DNA of 64,000 nt from Brachynemurus nebulosus (taxonomy: Eukaryota; Arthropoda; Insecta; Neuroptera; Myrmeleontidae), in NCBI GenBank assembly GCA_035578155.1, contig JAPWDM010000006.1, positions 13,470,305 through 13,534,304 on the forward strand, written 5' to 3'. Positions within the stretch are counted from its first letter, which is position 1, and each line of letters opens with the position of its first letter. Of the stretch, positions 25,067 to 35,846 are shown one piece after another. The translations under genes and the position numbers were made by a program. Under the pieces are notes generated by a model. It saw nothing but the letters and a program-made list of their open reading frames with translations, was not told the DNA's origin and did no database searches.

Positions 25067-25857
25067 CTCTCCATGGTCTAATCGTCCTTCGGGTGTATGT
25101 TCAGGCAGGAAATAAAGACGAAGACTCGCTAACATTTGTTCACTATTTTTATCAACCCACAACAATTGAAGTTCGCCAATACACACTAAATCCGAATCAC
25201 TCCACAATTTCACGAAAAAAAATTCACTTAACGATAAAATTCGTGCCACACCATTTTTTACATATTTAAACGCTTTATAAAATGTGTATGGTCCATGAAA
25301 CCCGCACGGTGCACCAACAAGCTGTAAAAAAAATTTCGTTTTTTTAATCAATCAATCAATAAATTTAAAAAAAAATGTTATTGATTTAAAATTTTTTTTG
25401 ATTAGTTTATTTTAATAGTTATTTAGATAAAATACAAGAAAGAGGAATCGTAGATAATTTGATTTTATTAATATGACCTTAATTTTAATTGAATTTTAAA
25501 TTTAAACTAATTAATTAATTTTGTTAAATCAAAAAAATTAAAAATTAAAATTAATCAAATATATTTACTTGAATGAAATTAATTTAAAAACCTTTTCCAA
25601 AAAAATTTAAATGTTTAACAACGACATATTTTGTTAAGGAAATAAATAATCATGCAATATAATAAAATTAATAATAAAAAAAAAAACTAATTTAAAAAAA
25701 TAAATAAATAAACAATATTAATGTATACCTATGTAAATACATAATTAAAAAATATATTATTTGCAAAAAAATTTCCCAATCATCAAAAAATCATTGAAAA
25801 TCATTTAAATTGATTAAAATGACACTATTTACATACCTCAATTTCATTGTTATCCAT
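25067..25857 (-). CDS. ARID5-like protein, N-terminal two exons (partial gene)
   Basis: The first coding exon is 25857-25837, reading MDNNEIE and ending at a GTATGT donor. The second is 25321-25067, entered through a TTTTACAG acceptor in phase 0 and left through a GTAAGA donor. Exon 2 encodes 85 residues beginning LVGAPCGFHGPYTFYKAFKY and containing ELQLLW, LYFLPE and DHGE. I recognise this as the BAH-like N-terminal region of ARID5A/ARID5B proteins, which precedes the ARID DNA-binding domain. Family members are nuclear transcriptional regulators that bind AT-rich DNA and recruit histone-modifying enzymes. The ARID itself and the C-terminus are not seen and should lie at lower coordinates, mostly or wholly outside the window. 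The ATG is the first in the exon and sits directly downstream of the presumed 5' UTR. ARID5A and ARID5B cannot be told apart from this fragment. Confidence 0.82.
25322..25836 (-). other. Intron 1 of the ARID5-like gene
   Basis: This 515-bp AT-rich phase-0 intron has GT-AG ends and separates the seven-codon first coding exon from the exon for the BAH-like region. Apart from A/T runs I see no repeat or second ORF in it. Confidence 0.75.
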
Positions 25858-25954
25858 TTTTTTTTTTTTTTAATCAAAAATATTCACTTATCCCACAAAA
25901 CACTGCACGCGGCTGTTTAGGCACATCGTCTACTTTGTATTTACTCTAATTATG

Positions 25955-25962
25955 TGACGTCA
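25955..25962. promoter_or_regulatory. CRE palindrome upstream of the ARID5-like start
   Basis: A perfect TGACGTCA (cAMP response element / ATF-CREB core) lies about 98 bp upstream of the ATG at 25857, in locally less AT-rich DNA that is a plausible core promoter or 5' UTR. The motif is seen directly; its function is inferred from position. A second TGACGTCA at 24393-24400 is in intronic DNA and may be chance. Confidence 0.35.
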
Positions 25963-26839
25963 CGATACAGTGCCCGTGTTCGTTATAAATCGGATTGTTC
26001 CGTATTTATCCGGTTTTTATAAGTTATTGTACGTGGATAGTGTGTAGAGAGGGGCATGTCGAAAAAAATTGTAATAATAATAATATGGCGACGATTTAGT
26101 GTATTGTATGTTGAGATTTTAAACATCATTAAATGCACTTTGCACTTATACGTGTCATTTGACTTCACTTACATTAATAATATATTGAAAGGAGTTGGTT
26201 TTGATTGATCGATATAATGATAATGTATTAATTAATCTGTATCAGTTAATATGTAAATTATTTTCCCTTTGATTTTCCTTCTTGTCGATTTTCATATCCC
26301 AAATTTTCATTGAATACATTTTCTGTATAATTAAAAAAAAGACGCTGACAATTTCAGAAAATATTATTAAAATTTTTTTTTCAAATATTATAATTTATAA
26401 AATATTAATAAATAACTACAAGCATATTTTTTTAATAAAACCGAATTTAAAATTCCATCAATTGTTTGTCTTTGTGTATTTTTCTGAATGTACATAAACA
26501 TATATCAAATCAGCCAGAGGGCAATGATTATTTTTTTTTTCAAAATTGCAGTTGAAATTCACGCATTTGATAGGTTTTGAAATGTTTGAAATGTCCGCCA
26601 CTAGTAGTCGCCAATTTAATTAAGCATGTCGATTTCTGTTTTAAATCAAGTTTGAATCAACACAGAGTACTCTTGTGGTTGTTTTCCTAGTTTTCATAAA
26701 CTAGTAGTTAGTAGGCATGAAAACCGCTAGATAGGACTAATGTAATTCAGCCAATTCTGCAGCTTGGTGCTGACATCTACTAATGACAGCGCTAGATTTT
26801 ATATGAAGGAAAATTTTTTCAATTGCATAGGTAGCTGCT

Positions 26840-27712
26840 ACTGCCATATAGTTGGCAGTCTAAAAATCTCTTTTAAATTGAAAATACTTTTATTCGATTG
26901 GGAATCATTTGGGAAAATTTAGGAATATAATTTTTTTATTTAGGACATTATAATTAGTGAGTAATTAATTAGTCTTTTTTTAGCGTATAGTTAGCAGACA
27001 TGAAAATAAAAAATATTTAATTTTACGTTATTTGATAGTAAATAGTTTGGGAAGAACATTAAAATTAATCACACCATTTGGGAATTCATAATTAATTAAT
27101 TATGCCGATATTTCTGTTTACGATTTTACATGTACAATATATTTAATGACTGACGCCACTGACTAATATGGCGGCAAAATTCAAACACTTTTGTATGTTA
27201 AAATTATGAATTATTTTTCGAATTGTACTACATTAGTATATTGTATATTGTAACATAACTTTTCAATTCATACTTTCCGTCAATAAAATTATGTAAAATG
27301 TAAATATACAACATACTAATGAAGTAGAGTTCGAAAAATAATTCATAATTTTAACATACAAAAGTGTTTGAATTTTGCCGCCATATTAGTCAGTGGCGTC
27401 AGTCATTAAATATATTGTACATGTAAAATCGTAAACAGAAAAATCGGCATAATTAATTAATTATGAATTCCCAAATGGTGTGATTAATTTTAATGTTCTT
27501 CCCAAACTATTTACTATCAAATAACGTAAAATTAAATATTTTTTATTTTCATGTCTGCTAACTATACGCTAAAAAAAGACTAATTAATTACTCACTAATT
27601 ATAATGTCCTAAATAAAAAAATTAAATTCCTAAATTTTCCCAAATGATTCCCAATCGAATAAAAGTATTTTCAATTTAAAAGAAATTTTTAGACTGCCAA
27701 CTATATGGCAGT
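26840..27712. mobile_element. Fold-back (Mutator-like) element, copy A
   Basis: An 873-bp element made of two inverted arms of about 410 bp around a ~55-bp spacer near 27275. Termini read ACTGCCATATAGTTGGCAGT. It is flanked by a perfect 9-bp duplication GTAGCTGCT (26831-26839 and 27713-27721). Long terminal repeats plus a 9-bp TSD are the hallmarks of non-autonomous Mutator-like elements. It has no coding capacity and lies 580 bp upstream of the ASB start codon. Confidence 0.9.
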
Positions 27713-27725
27713 GTAGCTGCTACAC

Positions 27726-28071
27726 GAAGTTAGTGCTGCGAAATTTTTTTTCTTTTTTGATAATTTTAATTTTTTTCTCTCTGATTATATAATTAAATCA
27801 AAAAAGAATTTCGTGCTTCAATGGGGCAAATTTAAAAGTATTAGGAAAAAATATTTTGATGATTATAAAACTTTTTTTTATTATTTTAATGGTAATTTAC
27901 ATGTCAGAATGTTTAAATAATATATATAATGGTAACTTATTATTGCTAAAAAATACAGCTAAGGCAATTTTATATTTGGAAAGGGCATTTAAAGGGCAAT
28001 TTTTTAAGCTATCACGCGTTAATTTAGAAGTTGATTTAAAAAAGAAAAATTTTCGCGGCGCCAATTTCGCG
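27726..28071 (+). repeat. Left copy of an inverted ~345-bp repeat with a signal-peptide-like ORF
   Basis: This block is similar along its length, in reverse orientation, to 34873-35210; the two copies flank the ASB gene. Both copies start near a TAGYGC...CGAAATT segment and end at a GCGGCGCCAA...TCGCG segment. In this copy an ATG at 27856 opens 94 codons to 28140. The start is MMIIKLFFIILMVIYMSECL, hydrophobic and signal-peptide-like, followed by NNIYNGNLLLLKNTAKAILY. An 11-bp insertion relative to the other copy, inside an AAAGGGCA repeat, shifts the downstream frame, so the C-terminal half here is not shared. It may be an unknown transposon with a short ORF or a duplicated secreted-peptide exon. 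I do not recognise the product. Confidence 0.5.
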
Positions 28072-28291
28072 ATGCTACTAATAACACTACGCGCCCTACA
28101 CGTTGCTTTTATACCTAACATGAGAAAAAGGTGTCACTAGTGTACAATGTTTACGTAAACACTTATATAATCCATGATTTGATTAACCTGACCGGAAGCA
28201 CATTAGTAAAATTTTATTATTTATAAAAGTTCTGGGATAATTTTAAAAATTTATCAAGATATAAGAAAATTAACTGCATTTTTTTGTTTCG

Positions 28292-31200
28292 ATGGAAAAT
28301 AAAAATATAATTACTGCTGCAAAAGTCGGAGATTTAGAAAATTTGAAATACTTAGTAAAGATTGGTAAAGATGTAAATTCTGCGAATTCCCGTAGTCGAT
28401 GGACCCCTTTACATATGGCTGTATATTACAACAGGTATCTGTATAGCTTTAATTTCCTGAAAATGTTGTAATTCTTTCTTTTTGTCACTAAATGGATCAT
28501 AGTAAATAGATATTATTAATTATAGTAAGAAATTTTTATTATTTAATTGTTTAACTGTAAGTTTAAATCAGTGTCCATTTTTACCGTAGCTATCGACAAC
28601 GAATGTCGCTACTGTTGGATTTTAACGGTTATACCAGGTATTTACAAGATTTAAGTATAGATGACTCGAACGTCAGTCTATATTTTCACTATAGTACTGA
28701 ATCCCGCCAGTAGATGACACATGTATAAAAGCAGGAAAGTATCGTTCAAATTCAATATTAACGACTTTCGTTTTTATGTAGTATCAGAACTATGGGCGAA
28801 TTCGTATCGGCGTGAGCCAAAGTATACGGTATACGATGTATACCAAACGCTAATACTTGACCCTTCTCTCTAAAACATGGAAAGTGAGACAGGAATATAC
28901 ACAAATGTCAAAAGCAAGCCAACTTCGATTCAAAACAAGTGCAAATTGATTCAAAACGAGAGCAAGCAGCTTTGGCTTACGCCGATACGAATTGGCTCTA
29001 GGTACATTGAAAGTGCACACTATGCACCTATGCTATGCACATACTTTTTCATACATATTGATCTTATACATACCTCTTTTTAACCCTTTCCAATCTTTTT
29101 TTTTTTTGGCTAAGGTGTTGCCACCAGGTCTGAATTAAATCTAATCTGACATACATCCATCTCACTTCGACACTAACATGCCACCTATCCTTCAATATTG
29201 AAAATTATTGATTTGGAATTATTATACAATAAAATTATAAAGTGCCATCTATTAAATATCAAAATAAAATATTTCTATTTTACAAAATTCTAAATACAGA
29301 AGAAATTGATTTGCATAAATATAATTACTATATAATTATTTAATCAAAATTTATATTTCTCATGTTTACACAAAAAAAATCATACGATTATATAACGTGT
29401 GTACAACATGCAATCTAATGGCTAAACATGAAACTAACTCAAAATAGGTCGGCAATATAGATTCCAGGGAATAATAAAACTAATAATAAAGGAAAGAAAA
29501 CGACTGCCATATAGTTGGCAGTCAAAAAATTTCTTTTAAATTGAAAATACTTTTATTCGATTGGGAATCATTTGGGAAAATTTAGGAATATAATTTTTTT
29601 ATTTAGGACATTATCATTAGTGAGTAATTAATTAGTCTTTTTTTAGCGTATAGTTAGCAGACATGAAAATAAAAAATATTTAATTTTACGTTATTTGATA
29701 GTAAAAAGTTTGGGAAGAACATTAAAATTAATCACACCATTTGGGAATTCATAATTAATTAATTATGCCGATTTTTCTGTTTACGATTTTACATGTACAA
29801 TATATTTAATGACTGACGCCACTGACTAATATGGCGGCAAAATTCAAACACTTTTGTATGTTAAAATTATGAATGATTTTTCGAATTGTACTTCATTAGT
29901 ATGTTGTATATTATAACATAACTTTTCAATTCATACTTTCCGTCAATAAAATTATGTAAAATGTAAATATACAACATACTAATGAAGTACAGTTCGAAAA
30001 ATAATTCATAATTTTAACATACAAAAGTGTTTTAATTTTGCCGCTATATTAGTCAGTGGCGTCAGTCATTAAATATATTGTACATGTAAAATCGTAAACA
30101 GAAAAATCGGCATAATTAATTAATTATGAATTCCCAAATGGTGTGATTAATTTTAATGTTCTTCCCAAACTGTTTACTATCAAATAACGTAAAATTAATT
30201 ATTTTTTATTTTCATGTCTGCTAACTATACGCTAAAAAAAGACTAATTAATTACTCACTAACTATAATGTCCTAAATAAAAAAATTATACTCCTAAATTT
30301 TCCCAAATGATTCCCAATCGAATAAACGTATTTTCAATTTAAAAGAAATTTTTCGACTGCTAACTATATAGCAGTAAGAAAACGATCAAAACGATACTGC
30401 TATATAGTTAGCAGTCGAAAAATTTCTTTTAAATTGAAAATACTTTTATTCGATTGGGAATCATTTGGGAAAATTTAGGAATATAATTTTTTTATTTAGG
30501 ACATTATAATTAGTGAGTAATTAATTAGTCTTTTTTTAGCGTATAGTTAGCAGACATGAAAATAAAAAATATTTAATTTTACGTTATTTGATAGTAAATA
30601 GTTTGGGAAGAACATTAAAATTAATCACACCATTTGGGAATTCATAATTAATTAATTATGCCGATTTTTCTGTTTACGGTTTTACATGTACAGTATATTT
30701 AATGACTGACGCCACTGACTAATATGGCGGCAAAATTCAAACACTTTTGTATGTTAAAATTATGAATTATTTTTCGAACTGTACTTCATTAGTATGTTGT
30801 ATATTTACATTTTACATATGTAATTTTATTGACGGAAAGTGTGAATTGAAAAGTTATGTTACAATATACAATATACTAATGAAGTACAATTCGAAAAATA
30901 ATTCATAATTTCAACGTACAAAAGTGTTGAATTTTGCCGCCATATTAGTCAGTGGCGTCAATCATTATTCATTAAATATATTGTACATGTAAAATCGTAT
31001 ACAAAAAAATCGGTATAATTAATTAATTATGAATTCCCAAATGGTGTGATTAATTTTAATGTTCTTCCTAACTATTTACTATCAAATAACGTAAAATTAA
31101 ATATTTTTTATTTTCATGTCTGCTAACTATACGCTAAAAAAAGACTAATTAATTACTCACTAATTATAATGTCCTAAATAAAAAAATTATATTCCTAAAT

Positions 31201-33603
31201 TTTCCCAAATGATTCCCAATCGAATAAAAGTATTTTCAATTTAAAAGAAATTTTTCGACTGCCAACTATATGGCAGTCAAAACGATGTCGGACGTGTTCC
31301 GACAAAGGATAGGAACGGGAAATATTTCTCTGTTCAAATTTGTATTTGTGCCATCTACTGGCTGGCCTCAGTAGTACATTTTTTACTATTTTAACTGTTA
31401 CTGATCCCGCTCAAATTTGATACTAGCGACATTGGTTTCCTGTATAGAAGTATAATGAACAGACATGGGAAAAAATGGTCCCTAACAGAATAGCCATATA
31501 AAATATTTTGTATTGGGGGGCTACGAATGTAGCTGAAGTGCTGTCATAAAACGTAAAAATATTATCAATTTTTTTAAAAATCAGTTTTAGGACGTTTTAC
31601 TGTTAATACTACATCATCTATGTTGTGTGTCTGTTTGTGTTTTTTAATTCCCAATATTTATGAATCATTTTGTCTGTTATCTATACATACATTTATATTT
31701 TTCTAATGGAAAAACTAAACCATGTTGAATCTTGTGAGCGACCTATTGGGTGATACAATCTACTAATAGGTACAATCAATTTTGTTTACATTAAAGCAGG
31801 TATGTATAAAGAAGGTGAGATATACATGTTATTTAAATAATCACAAAGGAAATAGAGATATGTTTATATTATAAATATTTTCAATTCGACTTAATTAATT
31901 TCTATTACAGTTGACCACTTATTTATTCAACATTAATTGTTTAAAATTATTTTTAAAGTGAAAATTTTATATTAAATTATTAAAAATAACTAATTTTTAA
32001 TTTTTACTGATTTGTTCTCAAAAGTTTCCTTAGGCTAGTATTCAATCCTAAATCCAAAATATTTTATATGGCGATTCTGTTAGGAACTACTATTTTCCCA
32101 AGTCTGAATGAAACTGGAAACACTTTTTAATTGCCGATTCTAACTTACAAATCGTTGCTTAAGCCTTAAAATAGTTCTATTTTATACTATTGTTACAGAG
32201 AGGACTGTGTCGATTATTTACTAACTTTGAATGACATTAAAATTGATGCCGAAACACGTATTGGTGAAACAGCACTATTACTTGCCTGTAGACATTACTA
32301 CAGGGTCCCGTCTTCAATCGTACAAAAATTAGTAACAGCTGGCGCCGATGTAAATATCGTACAGTACGATTCAAAATCTCCACTTTATTGTGTATGTGAA
32401 AGCCCGAGTAATTCTGTTAGCGATTATTACGTTGACAATTTACGTAAAGCTGAAATTTTAATCAATAACAATGCCCAATTAAATATATCCGAAACAATTG
32501 AAGGCAATACACCTCTGTTTGCCGCAATTGAAGAACAAAATTTCGATTTGGTCACAATGCTCCTGTATGCCGGTGCAGATGCGAATTTGCAACGTGACTT
32601 TGAAGAGTGTACGCCGTTAATTATTGCCGCTCGGACAGATAATTATGACATAGTTAAAACGCTACTACCGTTTGTGGTGGATGTGAATGTCACGAGTTTG
32701 GATGGTTGCACAGCTTTAATGTTAGCGCAGGATGATCGTATTATTAAATTGTTGTTGAATCACGGCGCAGATTCGAATATTATAGCTATTGATAAACCGA
32801 TAACTGCGGTACATTTAGCCGCGTTCAGACACAATTTAAGCAAATTAAAATTACTATTGCCGCATACAAAAGATTCAGTTATTTGTAGCTGTGACCAGTA
32901 TAACTTAGTTTCGTTAATTACTGAGTCAATTGAGGGACATCATAATCTAGCGGTTGCGTTCGATTGTCTCCGTTATTTATTGTCTTCCGAAGTCGATAAT
33001 TCCGTTTACTTTGTACCATTTTCATATTTTGGCCGGTTCTATCCACCAATTGTTGCTTTGTTTATTCCCTGTGTGCTAACCGCTAGTGAGGATTTGTGGA
33101 ACCAGTATATTGGAATATTCTATTTATTTTTATCCAAAGGGATTAACGTTAATCTCGAAAAGAATCAACTACATTTGTTATTTGCCTTCCTAAAAATTTA
33201 TAACAAATGGTCACCGCGTTTAAGTCAAATTTTAGATATTTTAGTTGATCTAGGTTTAAATGCTGATAGTTTTTTACTTATGTTATTTCTGGTATATTTT
33301 TGTAACGTTTATCCAGTTTCTCCAAATGAATGTGATATATCAATGGTTATGTACTTGATTCCGTATTGGTTAAGGAACAGTGCCTTTTTTCAGTATTGTC
33401 TAGATCGTAAGTCAGAGAAAGATGGTTTAAGTCCAGTATTTTATGAACTATTTGGAAGTGGCTCGTTAAAAAGTTGTTGTCGAAGTGTTATAAGAAAACA
33501 ATTAAAGATAACCTGTAAAACAACCAGTGATTTTTTACGTGCGATTAGGTCGCTAGAGATACCACAATCATTAAAAGACTATATTCGTTTTAAATTTTAT
33601 TAA
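28292..33603 (+). CDS. Ankyrin-repeat and SOCS-box (ASB-type) protein, two exons
   Basis: Exon 1 is 28292-28434 (starts MENKNIITAAKVGDLENLKY) and ends at GTATCT. Exon 2 is 32199-33603, entered through TTACAG. The junction completes an Arg codon inside an ankyrin repeat (WTPLHMAVYYNR then EDCVDYLL), which strongly supports the splice. The product is 515 aa. About seven ankyrin repeats occupy residues ~5-290, with cores such as GETALLLACRH, GNTPLFAAIEEQN, CTPLIIAARTDN and CTALMLAQ. A helical linker follows. Residues ~470-515 match a SOCS box: SLKSCCRSVIRKQL, then LEIPQSLKDYI at the end. ASB proteins bind Elongin B/C and Cullin-5 through this box and use the ankyrins to select ubiquitylation substrates. 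The 3.76-kb intron is filled by transposons. No TATA box is obvious, and a fold-back element ends 580 bp upstream. Confidence 0.9.
28795..28995. mobile_element. Short inverted-repeat element in the ASB intron
   Basis: Ends are inverted copies of AATTCGTATCGGCGTRAGCC (about 27 bp). Total length is ~200 bp. No clear TSD is seen and the superfamily is unknown. Confidence 0.55.
29503..30375. mobile_element. Fold-back (Mutator-like) element, copy B
   Basis: Same family and length (873 bp) as copy A, inside the ASB intron. The perfect 9-bp duplication AAGAAAACG lies at 29494-29502 and 30376-30384. The left terminus reads ACTGCCA...TGGCAGT and the right terminus, read inward, ACTGCTA...TAGCAGT. Confidence 0.9.
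30396..31277. mobile_element. Fold-back (Mutator-like) element, copy C
   Basis: An 882-bp copy with the 9-bp duplication CAAAACGAT at 30387-30395 and 31278-31286. It lies two bases from the right TSD of copy B, so two independent insertions sit 11 bp apart. The spacer is in the opposite orientation to A and B. Confidence 0.9.
31460..32106. mobile_element. TIR-flanked element in the ASB intron, probably hAT-type
   Basis: Inverted ends of about 50 bp, starting CAGACATGGGAAAAAATGG on the left and CAGACTTGGGAAAATAG when read from the right. AATGAA occurs at both flanks, though the exact 8-bp duplication is not clean. Confidence 0.6.
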
Positions 33604-33631
33604 CTATAGGTGAAACCGTTAATATATAGGT

Positions 33632-33637
33632 AATAAA
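33632..33637 (+). terminator. Poly(A) signal of the ASB-type gene
   Basis: AATAAA, in an overlapping AATAAATAAATAAA run, begins 28 bp after the stop codon. It gives a very short 3' UTR but is the first canonical signal. Confidence 0.55.
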
Positions 33638-34872
33638 TAAATAAATATTATAGATTCTAATTACCTATAAACAGGTATCGGATTTCTTTCGGATCAGACA
33701 GTTTCGTGTTTAGCATATGCAGGTATACATATTGCACTCAATGTGACTAAAAGTTCAAAATATTTTCATAAAAACAACGTATACAAGTTACATACACACA
33801 CATCCATATGTGTATCAAAATATTATTTATACGTATTTTATGTAAACATACTTTTTTTTTCTTTTATTTATTACCTGCACAATTGAAAAGTGCCACTGTA
33901 ATTTTAATGGACTATCAAAAGTATTTTTATTTACATTATGTATGTGATTTATGTAACATGTCATTTAAATTAAATAAATTCATCTTTTTTTATTGTTTTC
34001 AATTTTGAGAGATAGAAGTATAGTTGCTTGTTAAAAATTTGTTTTTCAATAATAAAAAATCTTTGTAAATACGTACGTCTTAGCTATTATAGTGGACCGT
34101 CTAAATATTCAACAACTTTTCAATATATTTTACAAAAATTTTTTCCGATTTTTTGAATTTTCTTACCTTTGTCAAATAAAAAATGCTGTTAGTATTCTAA
34201 ATGGTGAAAAATGTAATTTTTGACCAATTATATTCATTCAAATGTGCATAATTTAATGTAATTTAGTTGCAAAATTTTATTGAAATAAGTACGGTCCTGA
34301 CCTGTCCGAAGAAACCCGGTACCTACCTATAAATATTTTCAGATGTTTTTGTTCATCTTTTTGTTGATTAATGTATTTATTCTAAATATGGTATTATTTT
34401 CTATTAAGTTTACTTTTGTATAGACCTTTATTGTTATGTTACGTATAAAACCCCAGGAGTAGAAAGGGGAGTAAAATCGTATGTTACCAGGAATAAAATA
34501 CATATATGAAACATAAAGATTTTGAAAATCAAAATATTTCTGCTAAATTAATAGTTACTATTGTCTAGATCCTTTACAATAGATGGCAGTAAACTAATAT
34601 GTAAATAAAAAAAAATTATTTATTTAATAAATATTATAGAAAACTGCTAAAAATTATTTTCTTTAACATTTAATAAAACTACCTCCTTCAAAGTATTCAA
34701 ATTTCATGTCAAAATATTTCAATTATGTTTTTCTCATGAAAATAAATATACATAATACATATTATCAATGCTTTTAAAATGCGAAAATCAAATTTTAAAA
34801 TTATTTCACTCATATAATACGACTTACGAATATACTAAAAAAGCTCTTTTTATATTAGCTTTAATTTTAGTT

Positions 34873-35210
34873 ACGCGACGTTGGCGCCGCGACAATTTTT
34901 TTTTTTAAATCAACTTCTAAATTAACGTGTAATAGCTTAAAAAATTGCCCTTTCCGAATATAAAATTGCCTTAGCTGTATCTTTTAGCAATAGTAAGTTA
35001 TCATTTATATATATATTATTTAAACATTTTGACATATAAATTAGCATTAAAACAATAAAAAAAGTTTTTTTTTTCATCAAAATATTTTTTCCTAATACTT
35101 TTAAATTTGCCCCATCGAAGCGCCAAATTCTTTTTTGATTTAATTATATAATTAAAGAGAAAAAAATTAAAAACATCAAAAAAGAAAAAAAATTTCGAGG
35201 CGCTAGCTTC
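34873..35210 (-). repeat. Right copy of the inverted repeat with a signal-peptide-like ORF
   Basis: This is the reverse-complement partner of 27726-28071. The corresponding minus-strand ORF runs 35077-34937 and gives 46 residues: MKKKTFFIVLMLIYMSKCL, then NNIYINDNLLLLKDTAKAIL, then a short tail to TAA. Start codon, hydrophobic N-terminus, Cys position and the LLLLK(N/D)TAKAILY core are kept between copies. Many differences are substitutions and in-frame changes until the 11-bp indel. It lies in the 2-kb gap between the ASB gene and the convergent protease homologue. Confidence 0.5.
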
Positions 35211-35523
35211 ACTTAGCTTTTAATTTTCCCGCTAAAACATTTCTTGATGTTCCGCCTCAGTATTGTCAAGAAATTACGCCTTTCGACAAAAAATTGTTAC
35301 TACTGTTACAAATTGTTATTTTTTAGCTTTTTTACTTTTACAAAATGATTTCTAAAACTCATTTGAAGCCATTATGTAGCCCGTTTAGTCAGCAAACGTC
35401 AGTAAACATTCAGATCTACAGGGTCCGATACCGGGTATTTAAACATTTTATATTTAGTTTTTTGTGTTTTCTGAAATATTGTCAAGAAAAGCTAACGAAA
35501 AGGAATAATTTTTTCTATAAAAA

Positions 35524-35529
35524 TTTATT
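35524..35529 (-). terminator. Poly(A) signal of the five-exon protease homologue
   Basis: The minus strand reads AATAAA 62 bp after the TAA stop. The ASB gene converges on it from the other side, leaving about 2 kb between them. Confidence 0.5.
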
Positions 35530-35591
35530 TCAGTCAAAATAAAAATAAAAAAAAAAAAAATACAATATTTACAAGTCTAATATGAATTAAT

Positions 35592-35808
35592 TTAAGTCGT
35601 ATACGTCGCCGTGCCAAAACCTAAGTCAATCATATTACTATCAATCCAATCTCTGAAAAACGCAACATCGCCATAAACACCAGGAATTCCATTTTCTCCA
35701 CATCCGATACCCCAAGCCACGATACCGGCTTGTTCGTATCGACCGTTGGACGTTGGACAGACTAACGGACTGCCTCCATCGCCCTATGTAAAAAAGAAAT
35801 AATTACAT

Positions 35809-35846
<38 letters not shown>

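Larger units (their letters stand above)
28435..32198 (+). other. Transposon-filled intron of the ASB-type gene
   Basis: This 3764-bp GT-AG intron, phase 2, holds a 200-bp inverted-repeat element (28795-28995), two fold-back elements (29503-30375 and 30396-31277) and a 647-bp TIR-flanked element (31460-32106) that ends only 92 bp before exon 2. The segments at 28440-28790 and 29000-29490 show nothing recognisable apart from an AT-rich ORF at 28877-29083 that overlaps the inverted repeat. Confidence 0.8.

Noticed and set aside
28877..29083. 68-aa ORF in the ASB intron
   Set aside because: Its codons lie mostly inside the small inverted-repeat element at 28795-28995.
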